Notes: generated by a model from the letters alone, not told the origin. 64,000 nucleotides of DNA from Niastella populi (GCF_002078015.1 NZ_LWBP01000199.1:124001-188000); one strand, 5' to 3'. Counted from the stretch's first letter, positions 51,805-61,462 are shown. A program made the numbers and translations.

Positions 51805-53937
51805 ATGATCATACAGATGAAACGTAAAACAATAGCGCGTGATATAAGCTGGTTATCTTTTAATGCCAGGGTGTTACAGGAAGCCGCTGACCCCAGTGTG
51901 CCACTGCGGGAACGGATCAAATTTTTAGGCATTTTCTCCAATAACCTCGATGAATTCTTCCGCGTGCGGGTGGCTACCCTTAAACGTATGACCGAAGTGG
52001 GTAAAAAGAATATGCATATGGAGATCGCTCCGGGGAAGATCCTCGATGAAATTCAACAGATCGTTCTGGAACAGCAGGCCGAGTTCAACCGCATTTGGGA
52101 AGCCCTGCACCGCGAACTGGAAAAAGAAAAGATCTACCTCATTACCGAAAAAGCGCTGAATAAAGAACAACAGAAATTCGTTCTTTCCTATTTCGAGGAA
52201 GAAGTGCGGAGCAATACCATTCCGCTCATGATCGAAAGCATTACGCATTTCCCGTACCTGCGTGAAAAATCAATTTACCTCGGCGTGGTGCTGAGCCGCA
52301 AAGACGCTACGCTTAAGCGGAAATACTCCATCGTTGAAATACCCGCCAAGGCCAACGGCCGTTTTATTCAATTGCCCTCACCTCCCGGTGAGCACCATAT
52401 AATATTACTCGAAGATGTGATCAGGTTCAACCTGAAAAGCATTTACTCCTATTTTGGTTACGATCGCTATGCCTCCTGGGTATTTAAAGTAACCAAGGAT
52501 GCTGAAATTGATATGGACAGCGATATCTCCACCACCCTTATTCAAAAAATTGAAAAGGGAGTAAAGAACCGGCGAAAAGGTAAACCCGTGCGTTTTGTGT
52601 TCGATAAACAAATGGATGCCGGACTGCTCGATTACCTGATACGCAAGCTGAACCTGTCGCGGAAAGACAGCCTTATTCCCGGCGGCCGCATTCATAACTT
52701 CCGCCATTTTATGGATTTCCCCGATGTTTTTGAGAAAAGAGGGCACCGTAAAAGGCCGTTTGTGCATCCTTTATTAAAAGGCGCGCAGCGGGTGACCGAT
52801 GTGGTGCAACAAACGGATGTGATGCTGAACTTCCCCTACCATTCCTTCCATTCCATTATCGACCTGTTGCGCGAGGCCGCCATTGACCCCGATGTAACGG
52901 TAATTAAAATAACCGCCTACCGGCTGGCCAGCAATTCAAAAGTGGTGAATGCCCTTATAAATGCGGTTCGCAACGGTAAACAGGTAACGGTAATGCTCGA
53001 GCTGCGGGCCCGGTTCGATGAGGAGGCCAACCTCGAATGGAAAGAAAGACTGGAGATCGAAGGCGTAAAGGTTTTGATCAGCATTCCCGACATGAAAGTG
53101 CATGCCAAGGCCTGTTTGATAAAAAAACGGGTGAACAACCATACCATTCATTACGGCTTTATCAGCACCGGCAACCTGAATGAAAAAACGGCGACGGTTT
53201 ACGGCGATCACTGCCTGCTTACCGCCGACCGGCATATTATGGCCGATGTGAACCGGATCTTTAATTACCTCGAGAAGCCGAAGGAAGGCATCCAGTTCTT
53301 AAAAAGCTGTAAAACCATCATACCCTGCCCCACCGATCTGCGCAAAGAGCTGTTGAAGCTTATCAGCCGCGAAATAAAAAATGCCAAAGAAAAGAAACCG
53401 GCAGCTATCATTTTAAAGATGAATTCGCTCTCTGACGAAACGCTTATCGAAAAATTATACGAGGCGGCGCGCTCGGGTGTGGAAATAAAACTCATCATCC
53501 GGGGAATATTCTGTATGTATTCGGAAAATGCGAAGTTCATAAAACCCGTAAAAGCGGTAAGTATAATTGACGAGTATCTGGAACATGCGCGGGTATTTAT
53601 TTTTCATAACAATGGAAGCGAAAAGGTATTTATTTCGTCGGCCGACTGGATGGTGCGCAACCTCGACCATCGTGTAGAGGCTACTTGTCCGGTTTTTGAC
53701 GAGAATATTAAAAAAGTGTTGAAAAATATTCTGGAAATACAACTGAGTGATAATGTAAAAGCCAGAATTTTGGATAATGAATTAAGTAACCGGTATGTGC
53801 GCGACCGGAAACATAAAAAAATACGGTCACAATTAGAGATATATAATTACTTACATCAAAAAAGCAACGCTATCCCCGGCCTGCCCAGTTTTGTAGATAC
53901 AGAACCTACAATAATAGGCGAAGCTCCGGCGGTATAA
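51805..53937 (+). CDS. ppk1: Polyphosphate kinase 1
   Basis: This 710-residue enzyme makes polyphosphate reversibly from ATP. Domains in order: an N-terminal helical domain with WLSFNARVLQEAADPSVPL and SNNLDEFFRVRV; a head domain; and two phospholipase D-like catalytic domains containing MKVHAKACLI with IHYGFISTGNLNEKTA (active-site His region) and HRVEATCPVFDE. Start at 51805 or 51817 cannot be separated. The exopolyphosphatase gene follows after 8 bases. Confidence 0.96.
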   Translation: MIIQMKRKTIARDISWLSFNARVLQEAADPSVPLRERIKFLGIFSNNLDEFFRVRVATLKRMTEVGKKNMHMEIAPGKILDEIQQIVLEQQAEFNRIWEALHRELEKEKIYLITEKALNKEQQKFVLSYFEEEVRSNTIPLMIESITHFPYLREKSIYLGVVLSRKDATLKRKYSIVEIPAKANGRFIQLPSPPGEHHIILLEDVIRFNLKSIYSYFGYDRYASWVFKVTKDAEIDMDSDISTTLIQKIEKGVKNRRKGKPVRFVFDKQMDAGLLDYLIRKLNLSRKDSLIPGGRIHNFRHFMDFPDVFEKRGHRKRPFVHPLLKGAQRVTDVVQQTDVMLNFPYHSFHSIIDLLREAAIDPDVTVIKITAYRLASNSKVVNALINAVRNGKQVTVMLELRARFDEEANLEWKERLEIEGVKVLISIPDMKVHAKACLIKKRVNNHTIHYGFISTGNLNEKTATVYGDHCLLTADRHIMADVNRIFNYLEKPKEGIQFLKSCKTIIPCPTDLRKELLKLISREIKNAKEKKPAAIILKMNSLSDETLIEKLYEAARSGVEIKLIIRGIFCMYSENAKFIKPVKAVSIIDEYLEHARVFIFHNNGSEKVFISSADWMVRNLDHRVEATCPVFDENIKKVLKNILEIQLSDNVKARILDNELSNRYVRDRKHKKIRSQLEIYNYLHQKSNAIPGLPSFVDTEPTIIGEAPAV

Positions 53938-53945
53938 ACCAACAC

Positions 53946-54842
53946 ATGAAACTGGCGGCTATCGATATAGGAAGTAATGCGGCAAGATTGCTGATCTCTG
54001 ATGTTATTTCGTCTAATAACAGGCGACCGCAATTTCAGAAGGTGAACCTGGTGCGTGTACCGTTGCGTTTGGGGTTCGATGTGTTTGAGAAGAATGAGAT
54101 CTCGAAGGAAAAGGAAGAAATGATCATCAACACCATCAAGGCTTATAAACTACTGATGGATGCCTATGGCGTGCAATATTGCAAAGCAGCCGCCACTTCG
54201 GCCATGCGCGATGCATCGAATGCGCACCGGATCCTCGAAAGGGTGAAAAGGGAAACCGGTATAGGCATCGAGGTGATCACCGGCGACGCCGAGGCTTCAT
54301 TCATTTATGAAAATCACATTGCCGAGAACCTCGATAAAAACCACACCTATTTATACATCGATGTAGGTGGTGGCAGCACCGAACTCACTTTCTTTGCCGG
54401 TGGCAAACTTATCTTCAAACGTTCATTCGATATTGGCACCATCAGGCTGCTGAAGAACCAGGTTGATGATTTTCTGTGGGGTGAAATAAAGGATTTCATA
54501 AAACGCGAAACAAAACCCTACCAGGATATTGTGGCCATTGGTTCGGGCGGTAACATAAACAAAGTGTTTTCGCTTTCCAAACGAAAAGAAGGCAAACCTT
54601 TGCCGTTGGAACTATTGAAAGACTATTATAAAGAATTAAGCAGTTTTTCGGTTGAGGACAGAATACGCATGTATAAACTGCGTGAAGACCGCGCCGATGT
54701 AATTGTGCCGGCCCTGTTCATATATATCAATATAATGCGCTGGGCTAATATAGAAGATATATTTGTACCCAAGATCGGTTTGGCCGACGGGCTTATTCAG
54801 CATTTGTACGATGAGTTGAAGATGAAACAGTTGACCAGTTGA
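53946..54842 (+). CDS. ppx: Exopolyphosphatase (Ppx/GppA family)
   Basis: This is a 298-residue short-form Ppx/GppA phosphatase of the actin-like ATPase fold. It has LAAIDIGSNAARLLI (phosphate loop 1), YIDVGGGSTELTFF (loop 2) and VAIGSGGNINKVF. It degrades polyphosphate or removes a phosphate from pppGpp. Its place 8 bases after ppk1 favours the polyphosphate role. The last four codons (QLTS) and the stop lie in a repeat arm of 8-mers, so the C-terminus may have been altered. Confidence 0.92.
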   Translation: MKLAAIDIGSNAARLLISDVISSNNRRPQFQKVNLVRVPLRLGFDVFEKNEISKEKEEMIINTIKAYKLLMDAYGVQYCKAAATSAMRDASNAHRILERVKRETGIGIEVITGDAEASFIYENHIAENLDKNHTYLYIDVGGGSTELTFFAGGKLIFKRSFDIGTIRLLKNQVDDFLWGEIKDFIKRETKPYQDIVAIGSGGNINKVFSLSKRKEGKPLPLELLKDYYKELSSFSVEDRIRMYKLREDRADVIVPALFIYINIMRWANIEDIFVPKIGLADGLIQHLYDELKMKQLTS

Positions 54843-54877
54843 CTTGTTAACGAGTTAACTAGTTAACCCGTTAACTA
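54828..54877. repeat. Six-unit 8-mer arm covering the ppx stop codon
   Basis: CAGTTGAC, CAGTTGAC, TTGTTAAC, GAGTTAAC, TAGTTAAC and CCGTTAAC run with an exact 8-base period: two variable bases then GTTRAC. The ppx stop TGA (54840-54842) is inside. Confidence 0.9.
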
Positions 54878-55079
54878 TCTCACTTCTAGTCACTTAGATT
54901 TTCATTAACCAACATGCGACATGTCATATCAGGCATTTTGTTTTACTTCATTTTTCATTTCTAATTTACTTTTCCCTTACCTTAGCAGGCGCTAACAACT
55001 GCGAGGAGCATTATGAATGTGTTTTATTCTAATGCAGAGCCATATTCCCTCCCGCCATACTTGCACTAAACTCTCAGTT

Positions 55080-55901
55080 ATGTCGGTACACGTTAACAAA
55101 GAAGTAAAAAAAGTAACGACCCATACGTTACAAAGAATGAAAGCCGTAGGAGAAAAGATCTCAATGATAACGGCTTATGATTTTTCCTTTGCCCGTTTGT
55201 TCGATGATGCCGGTATCGATGTGATACTGGTTGGCGACTCTGCTTCAAATGTAATGGCTGGTCATGAAACCACCCTGCCCATTACGCTCGATCAAATGAT
55301 CTATCATGCCTCTTCGGTTATCCGTGGCATCAACCGTTGTTTTGTAGTGGTTGATCTGCCCTTCGGTACCTACCAGGCGAACTCGAAGGAAGCGCTGGCC
55401 TCAGCCATTCGTATTATGAAAGAAACGGGTGCGCATGCCGTTAAGCTCGAAGGCGGCGAGGAAGTGCTGGAATCGGTAAAACGTATTGTGGCGGCCGGTA
55501 TACCGGTAATGGGGCACCTCGGTTTAACGCCGCAAAGCATTTACAAATTCGGTACCTATACGGTTCGGGCACGCGAAGAGGCCGAAGCCAATAAATTACG
55601 CAACGATGCCAAAATGCTGCAGGATGCAGGTTGTTTTGGCGTGGTGCTTGAAAAAATACCGGCCATACTGGCAAAAGAAGTGTCTGAATCGCTTGTAATA
55701 CCAACCATTGGTATAGGCGCCGGTATGTATTGCGACGGGCAGGTACTGGTAATGCACGATATGCTGGGCATCAATACCGAGTTCAAGCCCCGGTTTTTGC
55801 GGCAATACCTGAACCTGCATGAGCAAATTACAGGCGCTGTAAAGAATTATATCACCGATGTGAAAGCAAAGAATTTTCCCAACGATAAAGAGCAATATTA
55901 A
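55080..55901 (+). CDS. panB: 3-methyl-2-oxobutanoate hydroxymethyltransferase
   Basis: From [11 protein letters not shown] this is a 273-residue class II-aldolase-like barrel enzyme that makes ketopantoate for pantothenate and CoA synthesis. It has the Mg-binding [19 protein letters not shown] near 45-65, VKLEGG at about 122, GHLGLTPQS at about 145 and TIGIGAG at about 211. The frame extends 21 residues upstream without likeness. Other pan genes are not nearby. Confidence 0.95.
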   Translation: MSVHVNKEVKKVTTHTLQRMKAVGEKISMITAYDFSFARLFDDAGIDVILVGDSASNVMAGHETTLPITLDQMIYHASSVIRGINRCFVVVDLPFGTYQANSKEALASAIRIMKETGAHAVKLEGGEEVLESVKRIVAAGIPVMGHLGLTPQSIYKFGTYTVRAREEAEANKLRNDAKMLQDAGCFGVVLEKIPAILAKEVSESLVIPTIGIGAGMYCDGQVLVMHDMLGINTEFKPRFLRQYLNLHEQITGAVKNYITDVKAKNFPNDKEQY

Positions 55902-55963
55902 AACGCCGAGCACTTAATGCTAAACCCTGGACAAGTCAAACAGGTGGCGTTTAGCGTTTAGCG
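55901..55963. repeat. Short inverted arms between panB and the next gene
   Basis: AAAACGCCGAGCACTTAATG... begins at the last base of the panB stop. GGCGTTTAGCGTTTAGCG (55945-55962) is its inverted counterpart and contains the stop codon of the minus-strand gene ending at 55958. Confidence 0.6.
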
Positions 55964-56413
55964 TATCACAATATCGGCATTCAAAACTTCATAGAGAAGC
56001 AGATTATCCTGCTTCTTTTTTAATTGCATGAACAGCGTATTGCAATCGGTAGCGGCTGTTGTTTTTGCTATTACTTCTATCTTATTATAAAAGAGTAACC
56101 GCAGCATGCGCTTTTCTTTTTCGAGCCGCGTTTGGGCTTTTGCGAGATCCTCCTGCCCTTCACTATTTGTTTTCTCGGCAAATACCACTGCATTCTTTAC
56201 ATAATGATTGTTTGACTGCAGGTTGAGGATCTGGCAGGCGCATACCTTGGCAGTAGCATTGACCGCAATGATGGAGTCAATCTTTTTTGCCGAAGCCAGA
56301 AAACGGGTGGTGGTAAATGGTGATGGTGCCATACGGCCATCGTTAGCGAGTGTAGAATTGCCGATTGCAATACATGCAATCACCAGGAAACAGGTTTGCG
56401 TAAAAGTGTTCAT
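55958..56413 (-). CDS. Exported hypothetical protein
   Basis: This 151-residue protein has a signal peptide (to about 23, ending STLAN). A helical, charged region at about 88-107 (EDLAKAQTRLEKEKRML) could form a short coiled coil. Three cysteines in the mature part (VCACQ, TDCNT) might pair. No family is recognised. Confidence 0.6.
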   Translation of the reverse strand: MNTFTQTCFLVIACIAIGNSTLANDGRMAPSPFTTTRFLASAKKIDSIIAVNATAKVCACQILNLQSNNHYVKNAVVFAEKTNSEGQEDLAKAQTRLEKEKRMLRLLFYNKIEVIAKTTAATDCNTLFMQLKKKQDNLLLYEVLNADIVIR

Positions 56414-57222
56414 TGGTACGAATAATCAAGTTAACAATGTGGTTGAGGTTTTTACAGGAACACCGGAACTTGATTAGAGAATTCTGATTTCGGGAGAGAT
56501 TTCGAGATTTGCTTATGAGCCGCATTCATTACATGTTTCTGCCCTAATAATTATTAATAAATACCGAAATCTCAGGAGCGTATTTCTGATTTCGTGATTT
56601 AGAGATTTTGATATTTGCTTATGTAGGTCTTCTGATTGTAATTAAATCATAAATCTAAAAATCGTAAATCAGCAATTGTATTTGTGCGGGTCTCTCAAAG
56701 GATACGTGTGCAAAGAATGCAACTTTATCCGGTATTTCATAGCCTTTGCGGAAAACTTTTTTTTATCGGTATATACCGGCAAACATTTTCGGGTTTTTAC
56801 GTGGTGAACTTTCGCAGGCGTATATGTTATAACCTTGTTCAGGTACATAAAATAAAGAAGCCCTTTGTAGAAACAAAAGGCTCAAACGATTGCTTGCCAT
56901 ATGAAAGTGCAAATGTAAGTCAATCAGAATAACGACGTATTACCGTAGTGTTAAATGTTACTAAAAATAAGTGTTCATTGAACGTTTGTGAGTACTGGCG
57001 CTCAGTACAGGAGTTGCATGTATCGTATCTGACGCTTATGTGGTCAATGGTGAATGGTCAATGGTCAATTTGCTGAACGCCTGTTCGCGGCATCTTAAAT
57101 GTAATAAAATCTGGAACGCTATTCGTTACTCAATGGCTTAGGAAATTACAATTAATGGAGCAGGTTGTAAGATCCCGAGGCCCCACTCACCATTCACGAT
57201 TCACCATTGACCATTCACCTCT
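56414..57222. other. Gene-free stretch rich in small repeats
   Basis: About 800 bases have no gene. Two direct copies of a GATTTCG...GATTTGCTTATG phrase lie at 56489-56516 and 56587-56625, with an inverted arm AAATCAT, AAATCTA, AAAATCG, TAAATCA at 56649-56671. A weak minus-strand hairpin terminator (56853-56885) follows a lone TAnnTTTG-type box (TACATTTG, 56917-56910). The inverted-arm element at 57041-57219 is listed separately. Confidence 0.55.
57041..57219. repeat. Inverted heptamer arms beside the Spy-like gene
   Basis: The left arm 57041-57070 is ATGGTCA, ATGGTGA, ATGGTCA, ATGGTCA. The right arm 57184-57219 is CACCATT, CACGATT, CACCATT, GACCATT, CACC. They are complementary, with about 113 bases between. 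The right arm ends 3 bases from the stop codon of the gene at 57223. Confidence 0.85.
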
Positions 57223-57603
57223 CTACTCTCTGTTCGCTCTTCTTTCCTTAAACTCATCCTTCATTTCTTTCTGTTGTTCTTTATATATTTTAAACTGTTC
57301 CTTTGTCAATACTTCTTTCATTTTTTTATCTCTTTCAGCATTCAGTGATTTGAACTTTTTATATTTCGCCATTTTGCCGGCGCCTGAATTCTTAATTTCC
57401 GCTAAGCCTTCAAACCAGGTGGTATTGATAGCATCTACCTGTTTGCTTTGTTCTTCATTCAGGTTTAGTTTTTCCTTATAGGCCTGGTATTTTGCCCGGG
57501 CCTCTTTCTTTTGTTCTTCCGTCATTTTCGATTGGGCCGATGCCTGGTTCGCAACCAGCGTTACCAAAACCAGCATTACCGTTGTGCAGATGATCTTTTT
57601 CAT
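57223..57603 (-). CDS. Spy/CpxP-like periplasmic helical protein
   Basis: From MKKIICTTVML this is a 126-residue exported protein (signal peptide ending ASAQS). The mature part is almost entirely helical and highly charged, with an LNLNEEQSKQVDAI segment and a VLTKEQFKIYKEQQKE repeat of the LTxxQ type. Such proteins act as periplasmic chaperones or stress sensors. The longer frame upstream overlaps the response regulator and is not coding. It lies downstream of the LytTR pair and may be among its targets. Confidence 0.75.
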   Translation of the reverse strand: MKKIICTTVMLVLVTLVANQASAQSKMTEEQKKEARAKYQAYKEKLNLNEEQSKQVDAINTTWFEGLAEIKNSGAGKMAKYKKFKSLNAERDKKMKEVLTKEQFKIYKEQQKEMKDEFKERRANRE

Positions 57604-57683
57604 AATTATTATATTATATACAAAATTCGGGTTTGGTATTGTACTGTTAATTGCATAACACTTGAAGCTGACAAATATCGTAT

Positions 57684-58448
57684 TCAACCTGCTATCCAAT
57701 CCCTGAAACGGCCGGCCTTTGCTTTGCTGATAAGCACCGGTTCTTCGGGAATAGGCGACATATGCAAACAAAAGCGCCCGTTGAAATAGTATTCAACTTC
57801 TTTAATGGCTTTACGGCTTACCAGGTATTGGCGGTTCGCCCGGTAAAACGTTTCGGGGTTTAACGATTCAGCCAGTTCATCGAGGCTTTCTTCCAGCAGC
57901 CAGTGCTTTTTATCGAAAGTAATACCCCGCACTACCCCACCCTTTATTTCAAACCACGCAAACTCATCTGCCTGCACGGGAATAAGCCTGTCTTTATAAG
58001 GAATAAGGAAATGTTGTTTGTAACCGGGGGCCTGCGTTATGTGCCGGGTGATAAGGCGAAGCTGCTGCTCACTCAGGGCTATCTGGCTGGTAAGACGCTG
58101 AAATTTATCAAGGGCTTGCTGTAACCTTTCTTTTCTTACCGGTTTTAAAAGATAATCGATGCTGTTCACCTCAAAGGCCTGAATGGCATACCGGTCGTAA
58201 GCGGTTACGAAAATAACCGGCACCTCGATCTTACACTGTTGAAAGATGGCAAAACAGGAACCATCGGCAAGGTGAATATCGATAAAGATAAGGTCAACCA
58301 CCGGGCGGGTATTCAGCCATTCAACAGCTTCCTCCACCGTATCAATAACAGCTGTCACTTCGGCGTTTGTTACCGTTGCCGGCAACAGGCTTTTCAATTG
58401 TTGCACGGCCATTTCTTCATCTTCAATAATTGCGATCTTCATAGTCAT
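57684..58448 (-). CDS. LytTR-family response regulator
   Basis: This 254-residue regulator has a receiver domain with Asp57 in LIFIDIHLADG, acidic residues in IIEDEE and a conserved Lys in LLKPVRKERL. A C-terminal LytTR domain follows, with FAWFEIKGGVVRGI and FYRANRQYLVSRKAI. Its start overlaps the sensor kinase stop (ATGA, 58445-58448). It forms a two-component system with the kinase. The target genes are unknown. Confidence 0.93.
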   Translation of the reverse strand: MTMKIAIIEDEEMAVQQLKSLLPATVTNAEVTAVIDTVEEAVEWLNTRPVVDLIFIDIHLADGSCFAIFQQCKIEVPVIFVTAYDRYAIQAFEVNSIDYLLKPVRKERLQQALDKFQRLTSQIALSEQQLRLITRHITQAPGYKQHFLIPYKDRLIPVQADEFAWFEIKGGVVRGITFDKKHWLLEESLDELAESLNPETFYRANRQYLVSRKAIKEVEYYFNGRFCLHMSPIPEEPVLISKAKAGRFRDWIAG

Positions 58449-59476
58449 GAATGCATTAATGGAACAGTTACAGAAAAACTGCTTTGGGTTTGTTGTATTA
58501 TAAGCTGGTTGTTCGATAAATATTTACAACGCTGGTTTAAGTTGTGCAAACCCACACCGGTTGAAGGCGCAGGGTCGTTTCGCTTTTGAAGATTGTTCTC
58601 CACTACCAGCATGGCGCTGTCGTTTGTATAAATGCGAATGTTCAACGGTTTGTTGTTCGATGCTATATTGTGTTTTACCGCATTTTCAACAAGTATTTGC
58701 AACGCCATTGGCGGCACCTGGTATTGCCGGCATGCATCAGGTATTGTACAGTCAACCTGTATCTTGTTGCCGTAACGGCCCCTCAGCATATGCGTATAAG
58801 CGGTAATAAAGCGAAGCTCTTCATCGAGCGCAATGGCATTCAGCTCATGGCTTTTCAATACATACCGGTATACATCAGACATATTGTTTACATAATTCAC
58901 CGCAGCCTGCTGATCGGTTATTATAAGTGAGTTGATCGTATTTAAAGAATTGAAAAGGAAATGCGGGTTCACCTGGTTCTTCAGCACTTCGAACTTTGTT
59001 TCTGCATTTGTTCTCAACAACGATGCATTCGATAAACGCATCTGGTAATTGTTCAGTAAAAGGCGGAAGATATGCGCTGCAAGAATGGTTATAATAACGG
59101 TTATAACCATATTGATATTAAAAATGAATTTAAACAGTTGTTCGTTTACCTGTGGACGAAACAACATTTTGTGGAAACGGATCAACAGCGGTTCTATAAT
59201 AAGAAAAAGTATAATACTTACTGGTAACCGTTGCCAGAAACTATTGGTGTTTATCGTTATTAAACCTATCCTGAAGGAATGGGTTTGCAGGTGGATAATA
59301 AAAAACAATACGGAGGTAATGAATATATAAACGGCTCTTAATAAAATATCTGCAACAGTGGTTGCCAATGAATGCCCCTGCACTATCCGTTGCAACAGCA
59401 ACAACCGGGGTAATAGAACCAGCACGGTAATAGCGGTTGCCGTAAGCAGTATTAAATTGGTGCGGGAGGGTATCAT
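58445..59476 (-). CDS. LytS-type sensor histidine kinase
   Basis: This 343-residue kinase has four predicted membrane helices (about 8-29, 42-63, 82-101, 117-140), then the His_kinase domain with NPHFLFNSLNTINSL (His172). An ATPase part follows, with PMALQILVENAVKHN and TGVGLHNLNQRC. No separate sensor domain is visible. It is co-transcribed and overlaps with the LytTR regulator. Confidence 0.93.
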   Translation of the reverse strand: MIPSRTNLILLTATAITVLVLLPRLLLLQRIVQGHSLATTVADILLRAVYIFITSVLFFIIHLQTHSFRIGLITINTNSFWQRLPVSIILFLIIEPLLIRFHKMLFRPQVNEQLFKFIFNINMVITVIITILAAHIFRLLLNNYQMRLSNASLLRTNAETKFEVLKNQVNPHFLFNSLNTINSLIITDQQAAVNYVNNMSDVYRYVLKSHELNAIALDEELRFITAYTHMLRGRYGNKIQVDCTIPDACRQYQVPPMALQILVENAVKHNIASNNKPLNIRIYTNDSAMLVVENNLQKRNDPAPSTGVGLHNLNQRCKYLSNNQLIIQQTQSSFSVTVPLMHS

Positions 59477-59688
59477 GTGCCATATGACTACCCGCTACCC
59501 ATGATGTTTATTTACATGGCATAATATTTTTTAAGATCGTACATTGGAAGGTGTGCCACATTTACCGGCGACGTCGAAAGGAATTGTGGCACAACCTTAT
59601 CCCGGCTTTGCAGCTTTAACAAAATTGTTGTTACAGGTAACGTAAAAATTACGCAGTTTTAACCCTGCATTAAGGCCCTGAACGTAAA

Positions 59689-59991
59689 ATGATATACTTA
59701 ACCCAGCTGATTTATATACACGAAGGCCAGGAAGAAGCTTTCTATGAGTTTGAAAATGTTGTTCTTCCACTATTGTGGAAATATAACGGACAACTTCTTT
59801 TACGTTTACGGCCAACAAGTAGTACATTTGTTGATAATTCAATAGAACCGCCATTCGAAATCCACCTGGTAGCTTTTGAAAATGAGGATGGTCTTGCGGG
59901 ATATACACAGGATGAAACACGAAAAAGCTACTTACATCTTAAAGAACAATCCGTTAAGTCGGTTGTTCTGATAAAAGGTTCACAGGTCTGA
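59689..59991 (+). CDS. Small dimeric alpha/beta-barrel protein (DUF1330-like)
   Basis: This 100-residue protein has a ferredoxin-like fold pattern: LTQLIYIHEGQEEAFYEFEN, strand LLLRLRPTS, EIHLVAFENEDGLAGYTQDE and a final VLIKGSQV. It resembles the DUF1330 / antibiotic-biosynthesis-monooxygenase-like superfamily. Its function is not known. It stands alone. Confidence 0.65.
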   Translation: MIYLTQLIYIHEGQEEAFYEFENVVLPLLWKYNGQLLLRLRPTSSTFVDNSIEPPFEIHLVAFENEDGLAGYTQDETRKSYLHLKEQSVKSVVLIKGSQV

Positions 59992-60170
59992 TAAATCCAG
60001 TTTATTCTACATTTTTTACAATTCACCGGGTAATCCAACGGTAAGTGAGTCAGGAATGTCAATTTTGGAAAAACCTGTCCAAATATGGGACGGACTTTTT
60101 TGATATGCCTGTAGTAATTCATTAAGAATCATTTATAAGGAATATGGTATGGCGATTGGGTATTTTAGGC

Positions 60171-60304
60171 AGAACGCTTAAGGCAAAAGGCTGAAGGCCA
60201 AACCGAATTATGCTAGCCGGCTTTTTTTCTCTGAAGTTCGCGGGGATGCAGTAACAAGCAAAGACCGAATTTCGGGAGCAAGCGTTAAGCATTAAGCCTT
60301 CAGC
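60171..60304. repeat. Inverted heptamer arms
   Basis: The left arm 60171-60199 contains GCTTAAG, GCAAAAG and GCTGAAG. The right arm 60280-60304 contains GTTAAGC, ATTAAGC and CTTCAGC. They are complementary, with about 80 bases between. No gene 3' end is adjacent here. Confidence 0.7.
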
Positions 60305-60352
60305 ATGATCCATACCGTTGTTTCTTTTTCTATTTAATATAAAACGGAATCT

Positions 60353-60826
60353 ATGAATACTAATTTACCCGGTAAATTACTGAAGAGGAAGTTGGCTGAA
60401 CTGAACAGCGCTTTGTTTTTTGCAGAAGGAGATTCTTTATTCAAACTCCCTAACCACCTGGTTACCGAAATGGAAATTAATGACGATGGCGAGATCAGGT
60501 TCGTTATTCCCAAGCCAGCCCAGGATATTGAAGCATTCGACAAAGAATTTCCTGTAAGGCTGGAATTTTTCAAAAAGGGCATCGCATACCGGTTGAAATT
60601 ACAGGGTAAGGGCGCCATTGTTGAGGATAGCGCAGAAATGGAAACATGGTTAGCGGCTTCTGAAAGCAGACAGGAAAAAGCAAAAAACGAAACCATGATC
60701 ATGATTAAAGTGATGGTAAAGTATGTTGACTATACCGGCAATGCTCCTGGTTCTTTCCCCAGCCGGTTGAAAACACAACTGACAGAGTGGTTATTTTCAG
60801 GTAAAAGCGCCAGTGTTTCAGTTTAA
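60353..60826 (+). CDS. Hypothetical protein, split-barrel flavin-binding-like
   Basis: This 157-residue cytoplasmic protein has LPGKLLKRKLAELNSALFFA then a strand-rich middle (EINDDGEIRFVIPKP, FPVRLEFFKKGIAYRLKLQG) that resembles the pyridoxamine-phosphate-oxidase-like split barrel of general stress proteins. The C-terminal part is helical. The assignment is by pattern only. A terminator follows. Confidence 0.6.
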   Translation: MNTNLPGKLLKRKLAELNSALFFAEGDSLFKLPNHLVTEMEINDDGEIRFVIPKPAQDIEAFDKEFPVRLEFFKKGIAYRLKLQGKGAIVEDSAEMETWLAASESRQEKAKNETMIMIKVMVKYVDYTGNAPGSFPSRLKTQLTEWLFSGKSASVSV

Positions 60827-60857
60827 ACATTGATTATACGGCTATAGAATGTATATC

Positions 60858-60886
60858 AGGTGGGTCGCCTTCAATGCGACCCACCT
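60858..60886 (+). terminator. Rho-independent terminator
   Basis: AGGTGGGTCGC (60858-60868) pairs perfectly with GCGACCCACCT (60876-60886), followed by TTTGCTTT. Confidence 0.8.
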
Positions 60887-60918
60887 TTGCTTTATAGAGG
60901 AGCTAATGGGAATATATC

Positions 60919-60926
60919 TATCTTTG
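60919..60926 (+). promoter_or_regulatory. -7 box of the DoxX gene
   Basis: TATCTTTG matches TAnnTTTG exactly, about 38 bases before the DoxX ATG. The nearest TTTG is too far upstream to be a normal -33 element. Confidence 0.5.
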
Positions 60927-60963
60927 TGATGCTCTTTCATTTATTTACTCAAAAAATTGCCAT

Positions 60964-61425
60964 ATGAATCTACTCCAACGACTTGAGTATTGGGGTGACA
61001 GGCATCATCCCAAATGGGCAGATATCCTCCGCTTTGCCCTTGGTATATTCCTCTTCTACAAAGGGATCGAGTTTCTTGAGAATATGAGTACCATGATCAG
61101 CCGCATGAGCGGTTTCCTGCCAAACAGTTATTTCGCTTTAAGCATTCTTGGCCACTATATTGTATTCGCTCACCTTGTAGGCGGGCTTATGCTCGCATTT
61201 GGCCTGCTTACGAGGGCCGCCTGTCTCATGCAGATCCCGATACTTATCGGCGCCATTTTCTTTATAAACCAGGCTGAAGGCATGTTCCGCCCCTTCTCGC
61301 AGTTGATAATAACACTCCTGAGCCTGGCCGGGCTTATTTACTTCCTGATTGCCGGCAATGGACCATGGTCGGTAGACAGGTATTTTGACGAAAAGAAAGA
61401 TAAAGGAGATGTGCGGGTACCTTGA
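60964..61425 (+). CDS. DoxX-family inner-membrane protein
   Basis: This 153-residue protein has four predicted membrane spans (about 22-38, 62-80, 84-101, 110-128), the N-terminal ILRFALGIFLFYKGIEFLEN and the central GHYIVFAHLVGGLMLAFGLL typical of the DoxX/DoxD family. Members sit in the membrane and are linked to redox or stress functions. No precise role can be given. Confidence 0.85.
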   Translation: MNLLQRLEYWGDRHHPKWADILRFALGIFLFYKGIEFLENMSTMISRMSGFLPNSYFALSILGHYIVFAHLVGGLMLAFGLLTRAACLMQIPILIGAIFFINQAEGMFRPFSQLIITLLSLAGLIYFLIAGNGPWSVDRYFDEKKDKGDVRVP

Positions 61426-61462
61426 TGTTGTTTTCAGATCTGCTACGTACCACGCTATAAAA

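Noticed and set aside
60122-60313. 63-codon minus-strand frame
   Set aside because: Lies across an inverted-arm repeat and has no family likeness.
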